DNA of 64,000 bases from Thermoflexus sp. (GTDB lineage Bacteria > Chloroflexota > Anaerolineae > Aggregatilineales > Aggregatilineaceae), in assembly GCA_020724465.1 (NCBI GenBank), contig DYGX01000006.1:131603-195602 (forward strand), given 5' to 3'. Under the pieces are notes generated by a model, which worked only from the letters and a program-made list of their open reading frames with translations, was not told where the DNA came from and did no database searches. Positions 52,927 to 61,754 of the stretch are shown here, piece by piece; the stretch's first letter is position 1; every line of letters begins with the position of its first letter. The position numbers and the translations under genes are program-made.

Positions 52927-55210
52927 GGCGCCCCCCGATCACGCCCCAGGCGTAGAGCGCGACGACCAGGTAGATCGCTGCGCCGAGAAGTAGAGCCGCG
53001 CGAAAGCCGTAGGACATGGCGAGGGCCGTCGCCAGGGTCGAGCCGAGCGTCGAAGCGACGGCGTTCGCGCCCCAGTGCGCCGGGATGCCGCCGGGATCCG
53101 CGACCCCGGCCAGGCGCATCCCGCTCGGAAAGGCAGTGCCCATCGCCACGCCAAGCGGCGCGAGCATAAGCACGGTCAGGGCGAGACGCAACGCCAGCGG
53201 CAGCGGCAGCGCGCGGGCGATCAGCGCCGGATAGAGAGCCGCACCCGCCAGCACGCCGAGCCCGGTCGCCAGCGCAGCGACTGTCACCAGCCGGGGCAGC
53301 CGCGCCAGCGGGACCCGCCCCGACAGCAGGCTGCCCGCGCTCGCGCCGAGCAGCAGCCCGCCGATCACCGCGATGAGCGCCAGCGCCGGCGCGCCCAACA
53401 GCAGGTTGAAACGCTGGATCAACGGGATCTCGACCAGCATAAAGCCCGCCCCCAGCAACGCGAAATAGCCCAGCCACGCCGCCCGCCGGCCCAACGCGGC
53501 CTGGCGCGGGTTCCACGCGATGATCACCACCATCACGTACAGCAGCCCCAGGGCGATCACAGCGCGCAAGAGCGTCGCCAGCGCATCCGGCAGGCCGGGC
53601 TGCAGGTGGTAAAAGAAGGGCCGGTCGTCGGTCGTGGGGAAGTAGTTGAACTCCTCGTTGCCGGCGATGTACTGCGCCAGCGTCACGTCGCCGGTCGCCA
53701 GCCCGCCCAGAAGCTGCTCATTGACATGCGGGATGTAGAGGATGCTCATCCCGCGCCCGGCGATCAGATCGCGCAGCGCCTGGGCGCGCTCAGGCGTCCA
53801 CGGCGCGCGGTCAACGGTGACCACGGTCGTCCGCGTCTGCGGATCGGTCGTGCGCCGGGCGGTGAGCGTCACGCGGTCGAGCGCCTCGCGCAGCGAGTAG
53901 CCCTCGCGCTGGAGCATATCGAGCGCGCCGAGGAACAGGCGGATGCCTTCCGGCCCGTTGTGCGTCACCGCGCCGATGCGCCCTTCCGCGCTCAGGTGAT
54001 CCCAATAGGCGGCCAGCGCCTCGCGCGTGAAGATATAATTCTCGGCCAGCGCCGCCGCACCGGGGGTTGCCGCCTGGCTGTAGACCAGGTTGAGATAAAT
54101 GAGATCATACTCCGCGTTCGACCGCTCGACGTAGTTGCGCCCATCGGTGACGATCGTCGTCACGCCGGGCAGGCGGAAGACATCGCCGGTGTACCCGGCG
54201 TAGTCGTTGGTCAACGCGACCATCGTCGGGTTGATCTCAACAGCGGTGATCGCTTCGGCACCGGCCAGACGCGCCTGGATCACGTCCTTGCCCGCGCCTG
54301 CGCCGAGGATCAGCACGCGGCGGGGGCGGGGCGCGATGGCAAACGGCAGATTATCGGTGTTGGCCTCAAGCCAGGCCGCCTCATCCGGGTTGGCGGGGTC
54401 ATAGCGCACCATGACGCTGCCTGCCCCGCCGTCGGTGAAGACGTAGCGCAGCGCCTCGTCGGCAATGCGCACCAGGTCCACCCGCGCGAAGGCGCTCCAG
54501 CGGGTGTCGATCAGCTCCGCCCGGGCCGCCGGGTCGCGCAGCACGTGCGTCATGGTCTTGTCCGGCGGGGCATCGCGCAAGGCGGCGGGGTCAAAGCGCA
54601 CCACGTCCGCCGCCGCCAGTCCAACCCCCAGCACGGCCAGAGTCCCCGCCGCCAGCAGGACCGCGCGCCGCCCATCCCAGGCCAGCAGCGCCGCCGCCAG
54701 AGCGACCACGCTCGCCAGCGCCAGCACGCTGCCGAACGCGCCCACCGTCTGGACCAGCGCCAAAGACGCAGCCAGCCCCAGCGCCGCGCCGAACAGGTCC
54801 GCGCCGTAGAGCAGCGCGCTGTGGGGAGCATAGCGCCCGAAGATGGTGGCATTCAGCCAGCCCAGCACCAGGAACGGCACCAGTCCGATCGCCGCGGCGA
54901 GGCCGGTCAGGCTGGCCGAGCGGATCGCCGCCAGGGCCACCGCCGTGCCGATCAGCGCCGCGCTCAGCCCCAGCGCGACGGGGCCAAGCGCCCCGGCCTG
55001 GGCGCGCCCGCGCGTCAGATAGCCGAGCGCGGCACCGATCCCCAGGCCGAAGACGGCCAGCGACACGATCAGAAACACGTAGTGGTATTGGAAGATAAGG
55101 GAGAACAGCCGTGTGAGCGTCACCTCATAGGCCAGACCGACAGCGGCGAGCGCCATCACGGCGCCCGCCACCCGAAACAACTCTCGCCTGGAGCGAAGCT
55201 GGCTGGTCAC
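52907..55210 (-). CDS. membrane protein with spermidine-synthase-like methyltransferase domain
   Basis: A protein of 767 residues with about eight N-terminal membrane segments, a soluble SAM-binding domain (about 290-520) and about seven C-terminal membrane segments. The soluble part has VLILGAGAGKDVIQARLAGA, TAVEINPTMVAL and YDLIYLNLV, typical of spermidine-synthase-like folds. Such fused membrane proteins are common in bacteria but their substrates are poorly known. GTG 55210 was chosen: AAGGG, overlapping the permease stop, lies 11 bases before it and the upstream frame is noise. Its place inside a sugar transport operon is odd. Confidence 0.83.
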   Translation of the reverse strand: MTSQLRSRRELFRVAGAVMALAAVGLAYEVTLTRLFSLIFQYHYVFLIVSLAVFGLGIGAALGYLTRGRAQAGALGPVALGLSAALIGTAVALAAIRSASLTGLAAAIGLVPFLVLGWLNATIFGRYAPHSALLYGADLFGAALGLAASLALVQTVGAFGSVLALASVVALAAALLAWDGRRAVLLAAGTLAVLGVGLAAADVVRFDPAALRDAPPDKTMTHVLRDPAARAELIDTRWSAFARVDLVRIADEALRYVFTDGGAGSVMVRYDPANPDEAAWLEANTDNLPFAIAPRPRRVLILGAGAGKDVIQARLAGAEAITAVEINPTMVALTNDYAGYTGDVFRLPGVTTIVTDGRNYVERSNAEYDLIYLNLVYSQAATPGAAALAENYIFTREALAAYWDHLSAEGRIGAVTHNGPEGIRLFLGALDMLQREGYSLREALDRVTLTARRTTDPQTRTTVVTVDRAPWTPERAQALRDLIAGRGMSILYIPHVNEQLLGGLATGDVTLAQYIAGNEEFNYFPTTDDRPFFYHLQPGLPDALATLLRAVIALGLLYVMVVIIAWNPRQAALGRRAAWLGYFALLGAGFMLVEIPLIQRFNLLLGAPALALIAVIGGLLLGASAGSLLSGRVPLARLPRLVTVAALATGLGVLAGAALYPALIARALPLPLALRLALTVLMLAPLGVAMGTAFPSGMRLAGVADPGGIPAHWGANAVASTLGSTLATALAMSYGFRAALLLGAAIYLVVALYAWGVIGGRHAVPQL

Positions 55211-55217
55211 AACGTGG

Positions 55218-57191
55218 CTATCCCTTGAGACCGGTAAGCTGAATACCCTCGATAAAGTAACGCTGCAGCAGGAAGAAGAGCACAATGGTCGGTGTGATGA
55301 CGATGGTCGACGCCGCCATGAGCACTTCATAGTTGGTTGTAAAGTGGCCCTTGAACAGGTTAAGGCCCAGCGTCGCGGTGAACTTGCTCGGACTGTTGAT
55401 GAAGACGTAGGGCGTGAAGAAGTCGTTCCACGAGCCGAGGAAAGTGAAGATCGCCATGGTCGCCAGAGCGGGCATGCTCAGGGGCAGGACGATGCGCGTG
55501 AGAATCTGCGCGGTGTTGGCGCCGTCGATGCGCGCCGCTTCTTCCAGCTCAACCGGGATCGACATGAAAAACTGGCGCAGCAGAAAAATGAAGAAGGCGT
55601 TGCCGAAGAACGAGCGCAAGAACAGCGGCCAGAGCGAGTCGATCATCCCCATGTTGCGGAAGATCTCATAGACCGGGATCAGCGTGACCGGGAACGGCAG
55701 CATCAGCGTGCTGAGCAGAATCGCGAACAGCACATTCTTGCCGGGCGCCCGCAGGCGCGCAAAGGCATAGGCGACAATCGTGCACGACAGGAAGTTGCCG
55801 ACCAGGTTGAGCGCGACGACGATCCCGGAGTTTTTGAAGAACGTCAGGAAGTTCGCCCCGCCGATCTCGGCGGTGAGCGCGCGGCGGTAGTTCTGGATGC
55901 GCAGGCTTGGGCGCGTGCGGCGCTGCAACGCGTCGGCATCGACCTCGAATGCGTCGGGAATATCCCGCAGGGGAACGAGCAGCGCCATTTCCTGCGGCTG
56001 GCTGAGCAATGCCACGTCGAGGATATGGCCGAATTCTTCAAAGCCGCGCTTGACGCGAACCACCCCGCCGCCGCGGATGCGCATCGAGGTCTGATCCTGC
56101 GTCAGCTTCGCCAGCGGCCCGATGCGGATACCGTCAGCGTACTCGACAGGAAGCACAATCGTCTCGCTGGAGCCGGGCAGCAGCCCGACAACTTCTCGCG
56201 GCTCGCCGTCCTCAGCCTGGACGGTGAAACGGCTGAGGGTGAAATATTTGCCGGTGTATGGCTCGTCCAGCGGCGTGAGGTCGCTGTTTGGCACGGTGAA
56301 GGCGTGGTCCAGCACGGTTTCCAGCTCCAGGACCGGCTGCCAGCTTTCGTCGCTGACGCGCACGTACTCCGTTCCCGATTCATCTCCGGCGATGGTGTAC
56401 ACATCGAGTTCGGTCGAGCCGACGGCAACGGCCCCGGCGGGCCGGACCTCATCCTTGCCGGCCAGAATAGCGTGCTCGGCCACGTCCGGCGTCGAGACGA
56501 CCACCAGCTCGCTTTCCGGTCCCAGCTCCACCAGCACCTGACGGACGCCATCCACGTCCATCTCGCGCGCCTGCAGCGGGACTTCCTGCACGGTGACGTT
56601 GGCGCGTTTGGCGGCGCGGATCACGGTCAGCGGCAGGACGTGCGCGCTGGTCAGCTTATCCACCTCGACCACCGCCAGATCGTCCCCGACGCGGCCCACC
56701 GCCACGACCTCGCGGCGGCCTTCGGGGCTGGCCCACACGCGCACGTTCAGCGGCACCCCGGCTTCGCCCACTTCCTGCAACGACGCGGAACTGAGCTGAG
56801 CCTGAGGCACGGCGATCATATGCTGCTCCAGGTCGCTGATGCTGGCGACAGTCGTGTAGCGCCGCCGGCCCAGGCGGATGACGGCGGTGTCTTCGCCGCC
56901 GCGCTTGACGGTATAGGTGTTGATGCCTGTGTTCTCATTCCCGGCCGGCTCCTGGATCCACTCCTGCGGGATCCAGATTGGCGGGCGGGTGAAGATCTGC
57001 CATTCGGGCTTGAAACTGGCCGAAAGCATCCACAGCAGCGGGAAGAGCATAAAGCACGCGCCCACAGTCAGAAAGAAATAGCTGACCGCCAGGCGGATGC
57101 GCTTGAAACCGGCCTTACCAAAGCGCGAGGGGCGCAGTTGATAGGCGTCAAGCTGAGAGGATCGCGCGGGGGTCGCTGGTCCGGCAGCCAT
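55218..57191 (-). CDS. sugar ABC transporter permease (MalG-type) with large extracytoplasmic insertion
   Basis: A 657-residue inner-membrane permease. Family members have about 280 residues. TM1 is at about 33-58, then about 355 residues (78-433) are inserted before TM2. The rest (434-657) is a normal MalG core with NSGIVVALNLVGNFLSC, the EAA loop EEAARIDGANTAQILTRIVL and SWNDFFTPYVF. The insertion is acidic, beta-rich, without membrane segments, and by topology lies outside. It has several similar stretches ending in V-L-P, which hint at repeats. Start 57191 fits GGGAGGGAG 5 bases upstream. It partners the MalF-type permease 2 bases before it. Confidence 0.92.
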   Translation of the reverse strand: MAAGPATPARSSQLDAYQLRPSRFGKAGFKRIRLAVSYFFLTVGACFMLFPLLWMLSASFKPEWQIFTRPPIWIPQEWIQEPAGNENTGINTYTVKRGGEDTAVIRLGRRRYTTVASISDLEQHMIAVPQAQLSSASLQEVGEAGVPLNVRVWASPEGRREVVAVGRVGDDLAVVEVDKLTSAHVLPLTVIRAAKRANVTVQEVPLQAREMDVDGVRQVLVELGPESELVVVSTPDVAEHAILAGKDEVRPAGAVAVGSTELDVYTIAGDESGTEYVRVSDESWQPVLELETVLDHAFTVPNSDLTPLDEPYTGKYFTLSRFTVQAEDGEPREVVGLLPGSSETIVLPVEYADGIRIGPLAKLTQDQTSMRIRGGGVVRVKRGFEEFGHILDVALLSQPQEMALLVPLRDIPDAFEVDADALQRRTRPSLRIQNYRRALTAEIGGANFLTFFKNSGIVVALNLVGNFLSCTIVAYAFARLRAPGKNVLFAILLSTLMLPFPVTLIPVYEIFRNMGMIDSLWPLFLRSFFGNAFFIFLLRQFFMSIPVELEEAARIDGANTAQILTRIVLPLSMPALATMAIFTFLGSWNDFFTPYVFINSPSKFTATLGLNLFKGHFTTNYEVLMAASTIVITPTIVLFFLLQRYFIEGIQLTGLKG

Positions 57192-57193
57192 GG

Positions 57194-58144
57194 CTACTCC
57201 CTCCCTCCCGCCTCGTAATAGACCCAGAACGCCGACGAGCGGATCACCAGCAGCGTCAGGGCCATGATCACGGCAAACAGAAACCACGCCATCGCCGAGG
57301 CATAGCCGAAGTGAATGAAGCGAAACGCCTGGTTGTACAGGTTCAGCACATACGTCAGGGTGGCGTTGTTCGGGCCGCCGGACGTCAGCACCAGCGGGCC
57401 TTCAAACACCTGGAACGCCCCGATCAGCCCCAACACCAGGTTGAAAAAGATGGTGGGCGTCAGCATCGGCACCGTGACATGACGGAACTTGGCCCATTCG
57501 CCGGCGCCGTCGATCTCCGCCGCCTCGTACAGCGACTGGGGGATGCCCTTCAGCCCGGCCAGATAGATCACCATCTGGCCGCCGATGCTCCACCAGCTCA
57601 TCAGGATCAGCGACGGCAAGGCCCACGTCGGGCTGGCGATCCAGCCCGGCCCGCGCACGCCAACCATATTCAGAAGCTGGTTGACCAGCCCATACTCCGG
57701 GTTGAGCAGATAAGTCCACATCACGGCCACGGCCACGCCGCTAACCATGGTCGGCATGAAGTAGATCGTACGCCAGAAGTTCACGCCGCGCAGCGCCTGC
57801 GCCAGGATCATCGCGACCATCAGCGCGAAAAGCGTCCCCGCCGGCACGCTCCCAATGACATAGAGCGTCGTCACCTTAAACGACTGCCAGAAGAGGGGGT
57901 CTTTGGTGAACATCTGGACGAAATTGTCGAAGCCCACCCACTGCGGAGCGGAGCGCAGGTTATAGCGCGTGAAGGCCAGGTAGAAGGAGCGAACCATCGG
58001 GTAGGCGATGAACAGCAGAAACCCGGCCACCCACGGCAGGATCATCACGTAGAAGGTGATGGCCTCCTGCCGGCGCATAGGGCTTCGGCCCAGCCAGCGA
58101 AGATACGTGGGCGGATCGTTGTGAGGGTGTTGGGCAGCGACCAC
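57194..58144 (-). CDS. sugar ABC transporter permease (MalF-type)
   Basis: A 316-residue permease with six membrane segments, normal for the family. The EAA loop is YEAAEIDGAGEWAKFRHVTVPMLTPT, which docks to the ATPase. GTG start with AGGAGGT 4 bases upstream. It forms the membrane channel with the MalG-type partner. No ATPase gene is in the operon, so a shared MsmK/UgpC-like ATPase encoded elsewhere is expected. Confidence 0.95.
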   Translation of the reverse strand: MVAAQHPHNDPPTYLRWLGRSPMRRQEAITFYVMILPWVAGFLLFIAYPMVRSFYLAFTRYNLRSAPQWVGFDNFVQMFTKDPLFWQSFKVTTLYVIGSVPAGTLFALMVAMILAQALRGVNFWRTIYFMPTMVSGVAVAVMWTYLLNPEYGLVNQLLNMVGVRGPGWIASPTWALPSLILMSWWSIGGQMVIYLAGLKGIPQSLYEAAEIDGAGEWAKFRHVTVPMLTPTIFFNLVLGLIGAFQVFEGPLVLTSGGPNNATLTYVLNLYNQAFRFIHFGYASAMAWFLFAVIMALTLLVIRSSAFWVYYEAGGRE

Positions 58145-58296
58145 AAGACCTCCTGCAGGACACTTCAGTTCCCTGTGTCAGCGGCGCGTTCGATAACACA
58201 GGCACAGCAGGGCAACCCTTCGACGCGCGGCCCGTTCCGCACCAGCCTCTGGCAGCCGGCTCAGGCACCGCACCGCGCTCGCGCGCGATCGCGGCG

Positions 58297-58334
58297 CGAT
58301 CGCTCCCCGGCGTTGGCGCGCCGGGGAGCGATCG
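58297..58334. repeat. strong stem-loop between binding-protein and permease genes
   Basis: A perfect 16-bp stem (CGATCGCTCCCCGGCG with CGCCGGGGAGCGATCG) and a 6-base loop, without a U-tract, lie in the 211-bp gap. Such hairpins often protect the upstream message and give more binding protein than permease. Confidence 0.7.
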
Positions 58335-58355
58335 GATATGCCGCAGATCGGACGG

Positions 58356-59675
58356 TTACTCGGCAGACTGCGCCAGACATGCCTCGGAATTGGCGGCGAT
58401 TTCGTCGAGATAGGGCTTGGGATCGACGTCCGCGCCTTCCTCGCCCAGCAGCAGCTCAAGCAGATCGATCACCGGTTCCTCGATGCACTCGACATAGTGC
58501 GGGTTGAGCGCGTCGTCGTGCACGCCTACATGCTCGGCCTCGGCCAGGAAGACCCCGAAGAAGGGATGATCCACCATGCCGGTTTCTTCCATCAACGGCC
58601 GGTAGGCAGACAGCGCATAGCCGCCGCCGTAGGCTTTCTGGCCCGGCTCGCTGGCCAGCTCGCGCAGCAGCAGCCACGCCTCATCGGGGTGTTCGGTCGC
58701 CTTGTTGATGCCGAACCCGGCCCAGCAGATCGTGCTCTCGCGGAAGCCATCCTCGCGCGAGGGCGGCGGGACCGCGGCGAACGACAGGTCGGGGTTCTCG
58801 GTCCACGCGGTGTAGAACCACGGCCCGTACCACGGATACATGGCGACGAACTGATCGCCCATCATGTTGCCCTGGAACGCATCCGCCACCGCCAGCGAGG
58901 GCGCGACATGATATTTGTGCACCAGGTCGCGGTACCACTCAAACGCGGCCACCGCTTCGGGGCTGTTGATGTAGCCCTCGGCCGTGGTGCCGTCGGGGCT
59001 GATGGTGTGCGAGCCAAAGGTGAAGATCGCGGTCTGGAAGGCGCGCGCCCAGGTGCCCATCGTCCGCGTGCCGTACTGGACGATGTTGTTCGGGTCGAAG
59101 TCTGGGCTGAGCGCGTTGTTGCCGTTGGCGTCAAGCGTCATCAACTGCGCGTAGTAGAGGAAGTCGTCGTAGGTCCAGCCATCCTGAGGCAATTCCAGGC
59201 CGGCGGCTTCCAGCATCCCCGTGTTGACGATGGTGACCGTGGTGGCGTAGTCCTTGTTGAGCAGATACTGAACGCCGTCGATATTCCCCACCGCCAGGAT
59301 CTCAGGATAGTAGTCATCCAGGTTGATGCCAACTTCCGGATCGGCAATGAAATCGTCGAGCGGCATCAAGAAGTCTTTCATCAGGCCGAGGAAGCCCGAG
59401 TCGACCATGACGACATCCGCGGCGGTCCCGGCGGCAAGCTGGGTCAGCAGCTTGACATGGGCATCGTCACCGAGCGGCTCGTTGACGACCGAGATATTCG
59501 GGTACTTTTCCATGAAGCCGTCGAGCACCACCTGCGTGACTTTGGCGGCGTTTTCGTCGTCCCAGGTCGCCAGACGGAGATTGATCTGCTCCTGGGCGGC
59601 CGCCGGGCCAAACGCGACCAGCGCGGCACTGATCAGCAGCACCAGCGCCACGCTCAGCGAAAGTTTGCGAAACAT
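58356..59675 (-). CDS. sugar ABC transporter substrate-binding protein
   Basis: A 439-residue exported solute-binding protein of family 1 (MalE/UgpB-like). The signal peptide covers about residues 1-26 (MFRKLSLSVALVLLISAALV, then AAAQ). It begins INLRLATWDDENAAKVTQVV and carries the typical hinge and aromatic ligand-site residues (YPWYGPWFYTAW). No lipobox Cys, so it is free or anchored otherwise. Start 59675 has GGAGG 9 bases upstream. It is the first gene of the operon and lies behind a promoter with a LacI-type operator. Confidence 0.94.
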   Translation of the reverse strand: MFRKLSLSVALVLLISAALVAFGPAAAQEQINLRLATWDDENAAKVTQVVLDGFMEKYPNISVVNEPLGDDAHVKLLTQLAAGTAADVVMVDSGFLGLMKDFLMPLDDFIADPEVGINLDDYYPEILAVGNIDGVQYLLNKDYATTVTIVNTGMLEAAGLELPQDGWTYDDFLYYAQLMTLDANGNNALSPDFDPNNIVQYGTRTMGTWARAFQTAIFTFGSHTISPDGTTAEGYINSPEAVAAFEWYRDLVHKYHVAPSLAVADAFQGNMMGDQFVAMYPWYGPWFYTAWTENPDLSFAAVPPPSREDGFRESTICWAGFGINKATEHPDEAWLLLRELASEPGQKAYGGGYALSAYRPLMEETGMVDHPFFGVFLAEAEHVGVHDDALNPHYVECIEEPVIDLLELLLGEEGADVDPKPYLDEIAANSEACLAQSAE

Positions 59676-59865
59676 CACTTGGTTCCTCCTGATAAGAAAA
59701 TTCGGACGAGTTGGCTTTTGCGACAGCAAGAGCGGGGACGCAGGTGCCGGGACCCGCCGATCCCCATGTGGAACCTTTGAATAGCATTGAGCTTGGGCAC
59801 TGCGCTGCGGTCGTGAGTGCGTGCTGTCCCTCCTTCCCGGATATGTCAGAAGAGAGGCTCCAGTT

Positions 59866-59879
59866 TTATACGTATAAAT
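59866..59879. promoter_or_regulatory. LacI-type operator 1 (transporter operon)
   Basis: TTTATACGTATAAA is a perfect 14-bp palindrome with the central CG of LacI/GalR operators. It lies about +4 to +17 from the expected transcription start, the usual place for repression. Confidence 0.8.
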
Positions 59880-59889
59880 AACTTGCCCG

Positions 59890-59919
59890 ACTATAGCATG
59901 CTTTTTTTGGTTCCGTCAA
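59890..59919 (-). promoter_or_regulatory. promoter of the sugar transporter operon
   Basis: On the minus strand TTGACG (59914-59919) and TATAGT (59890-59895) with an 18-base spacer. Expected start of transcription near 59883, giving a leader of about 208 bases that contains the operator. Confidence 0.75.
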
Positions 59920-59961
59920 GTAGATGTTATCCTTGTCCATGCTCTTACAGGGGGGTCAAGC

Positions 59962-60588
59962 ATGCCCGACACGCAACCAGGTCCGATGATCACCGCCGGG
60001 CGGCTGGCGTGGCAAAACGCCGACGCGATCGTGCGCATCAACGTGCTGTGGTTCGCGCTGACGGTGCCACTGATCACGGCGCCGCAAGCGCTGGCCGGTC
60101 TGTACGCGTATACGCACCAGCTCGCCCGCGAGCAGGGCTTTCCCACCACCGACGACTTCTGGAACGGCTTCCACACCCTGCGCGGCGCGGCGTGGCGCTG
60201 GACCCTGCTCAATCTGTTTGCGGCGGTCGTGCTGGCGAGCAACCTGTTGTTTTACGGGAGGATCGACGCGCAGGCGGCGCGCGTCCTGACCTGGGGATGG
60301 GCCATCGCCGGCGCAAACTGGTTCGCGCTGCAAGGCTACGTCTTCCCTCTGTTCCTGCTCCAGGAGCAGCCGCGCCTGCGAACGGCCCTGCGCAACGCGC
60401 TGGTGATCTACATCCGCCACCCCATCCGCACCGTCGCGCACACCGGGATCGCTCTCGCCATCGCGGTTGCCAGCAGCGCGGCGCTGCTCCCCTGGGTGCT
60501 GTTCAGCGGCGCCGTCCTCGCGCTGCTGGGCAACCAGGTCGTCCTGCACAGCGTGCGTCTGGAGCGCGGGCGCCGGGCACGGACTTGA
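59962..60588 (+). CDS. YesL-family (DUF624) membrane protein
   Basis: A 208-residue protein with about five membrane segments. The pattern matches the YesL/DUF624 family, whose members are regularly encoded with sugar ABC transporters and glycan-degrading genes in Gram-positive bacteria and Chloroflexota; the function is unknown. AGGGGGG lies before the ATG. It is divergent from the transporter operon, and the lacI promoter overlaps its stop. Confidence 0.82.
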   Translation: MPDTQPGPMITAGRLAWQNADAIVRINVLWFALTVPLITAPQALAGLYAYTHQLAREQGFPTTDDFWNGFHTLRGAAWRWTLLNLFAAVVLASNLLFYGRIDAQAARVLTWGWAIAGANWFALQGYVFPLFLLQEQPRLRTALRNALVIYIRHPIRTVAHTGIALAIAVASSAALLPWVLFSGAVLALLGNQVVLHSVRLERGRRART

Positions 60589-60613
60589 CAGAGATTCCAG
60601 GGCAGGGTTTAAT
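60585..60613 (+). promoter_or_regulatory. lacI-type regulator promoter
   Basis: TTGACA (60585-60590, overlapping the YesL-gene stop) and TTTAAT (60608-60613), spacer 17. Confidence 0.75.
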
Positions 60614-60622
60614 ACGTAACAA
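60609..60622. promoter_or_regulatory. LacI-type operator 2 (autoregulation)
   Basis: TTAATACGTAACAA matches operator 1 at 11 of 14 positions and overlaps the -10 box of the regulator's own promoter. Confidence 0.6.
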
Positions 60623-60639
60623 CATCCCTGTTCCATCAG

Positions 60640-60666
60640 CTTACTTTACTGTCCTTACTTTACTGT
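60640..60666 (+). repeat. 13-bp direct repeat before the LacI regulator gene
   Basis: CTTACTTTACTGT occurs twice, separated by one base, just before the lacI start. It may be slippage or a binding site. Confidence 0.6.
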
Positions 60667-60673
60667 GAGAGGC

Positions 60674-61717
60674 ATGAGTAAAAAACGGGTCACCCAAGCC
60701 GATGTCGCGCAGCGCGCGGGCGTCTCCCAGGCGGCAGTCTCGCAGATTCTGGGCGGGCAGCCCGAAGAAGTCGCCGCCTTCCGCGACACGACGCGCGAAA
60801 AAGTCTTGCAGGCCGCCCGCGAGCTAGGCTACGCGCCCAGCCTGCCGGCGCGCGCCCTGCGCACCAACCGCACCATGACCATCGGCGTGATCCTGGGCTG
60901 GATCACGGACGAGCTGTCGCTGCGGGTGGCGCGCGGCATCCAGAGCGTCGCGCACGAGCGCGGGTACGGCATCCTGATCGGCGATACGGAGCAGGATACC
61001 GATCTCGAAACGCAGCTTCTGCACCGCTTTACGCAACATCAGGTCGACGGGTTGATTTTCATCGACAGCTGGTCGGATCTCGACCACATCCTCGACGACG
61101 AAGACTTCCCACCCACGATCTTCGTCAACCTGCGCAACAGCCTGCGCCCGCGCAACTGTGTCGGGGTAGACCACGTGCGCGCGGGCTACGAAGCGACCCG
61201 CCATCTGCTCGACCTCGGCTATCGCCCTGTGGCGCACATCAGCGGCCCGCAGAACTGGCCGACCGCGATGGAGCGGCTGGACGGCTATCGCCGGGCGCTG
61301 GAAGACTACGGCATCGCCTTCGATCCGGACCTGGTCGAAGCCGGCGAGTGGACGATGGAATGCGGCATGACCGCCACCGAGCGCCTGCTCGACCGCCACC
61401 CCGATCTGCGCGCCATCTTCTGCGCCAACGACCATATGGCCGCCGGGGCGATTCACGTCGCCATGCGGCGCGGGCGGCGGGTCCCGCAGGATCTGGCGCT
61501 GGTCGGTTACGACGACCGCCGTTTCGCCCGCCTGCTCTACCCCTCGCTGACCAGCTTCGCGCTGCCGCTGAACATGATGGGCCAGAAGGCCGCCCACCTG
61601 CTGATCGACGGCCTGCTCACTCAGGACCAGACGACCGTCCCCTCGATCGCCGTGCCGGGCATTATGGCGATCCGCGCCTCGTGCGGATCGCGCCCCCTGC
61701 TCGACGGCAGCCCGTGA
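60674..61717 (+). CDS. LacI-family transcriptional regulator
   Basis: A 347-residue repressor. The helix-turn-helix (about 4-25, KRVTQADVAQRAGVSQAAVSQ) and hinge helix (SLPARALRTNRT) are followed by a periplasmic-binding-type sugar domain (TMTIGVILGWITDEL to the end). ATG 60674 was chosen as the start of similarity; GTG 60665 is the alternative, and the SD GAGAGG is close. It probably senses a sugar released by the GH enzymes and represses the transporter operon, itself and perhaps GH38, given three similar operators. Confidence 0.93.
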   Translation: MSKKRVTQADVAQRAGVSQAAVSQILGGQPEEVAAFRDTTREKVLQAARELGYAPSLPARALRTNRTMTIGVILGWITDELSLRVARGIQSVAHERGYGILIGDTEQDTDLETQLLHRFTQHQVDGLIFIDSWSDLDHILDDEDFPPTIFVNLRNSLRPRNCVGVDHVRAGYEATRHLLDLGYRPVAHISGPQNWPTAMERLDGYRRALEDYGIAFDPDLVEAGEWTMECGMTATERLLDRHPDLRAIFCANDHMAAGAIHVAMRRGRRVPQDLALVGYDDRRFARLLYPSLTSFALPLNMMGQKAAHLLIDGLLTQDQTTVPSIAVPGIMAIRASCGSRPLLDGSP

Positions 61718-61754
61718 TCCTGAACCATCGCATCTGCTGCTGGGAGAAATGCAC

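Noticed and set aside
53075-55228. 717-residue plus-strand frame opposite the membrane protein gene
   Set aside because: Gln/Arg-rich antisense shadow with no start signals; the opposite strand has membrane helices and a SAM-binding motif.
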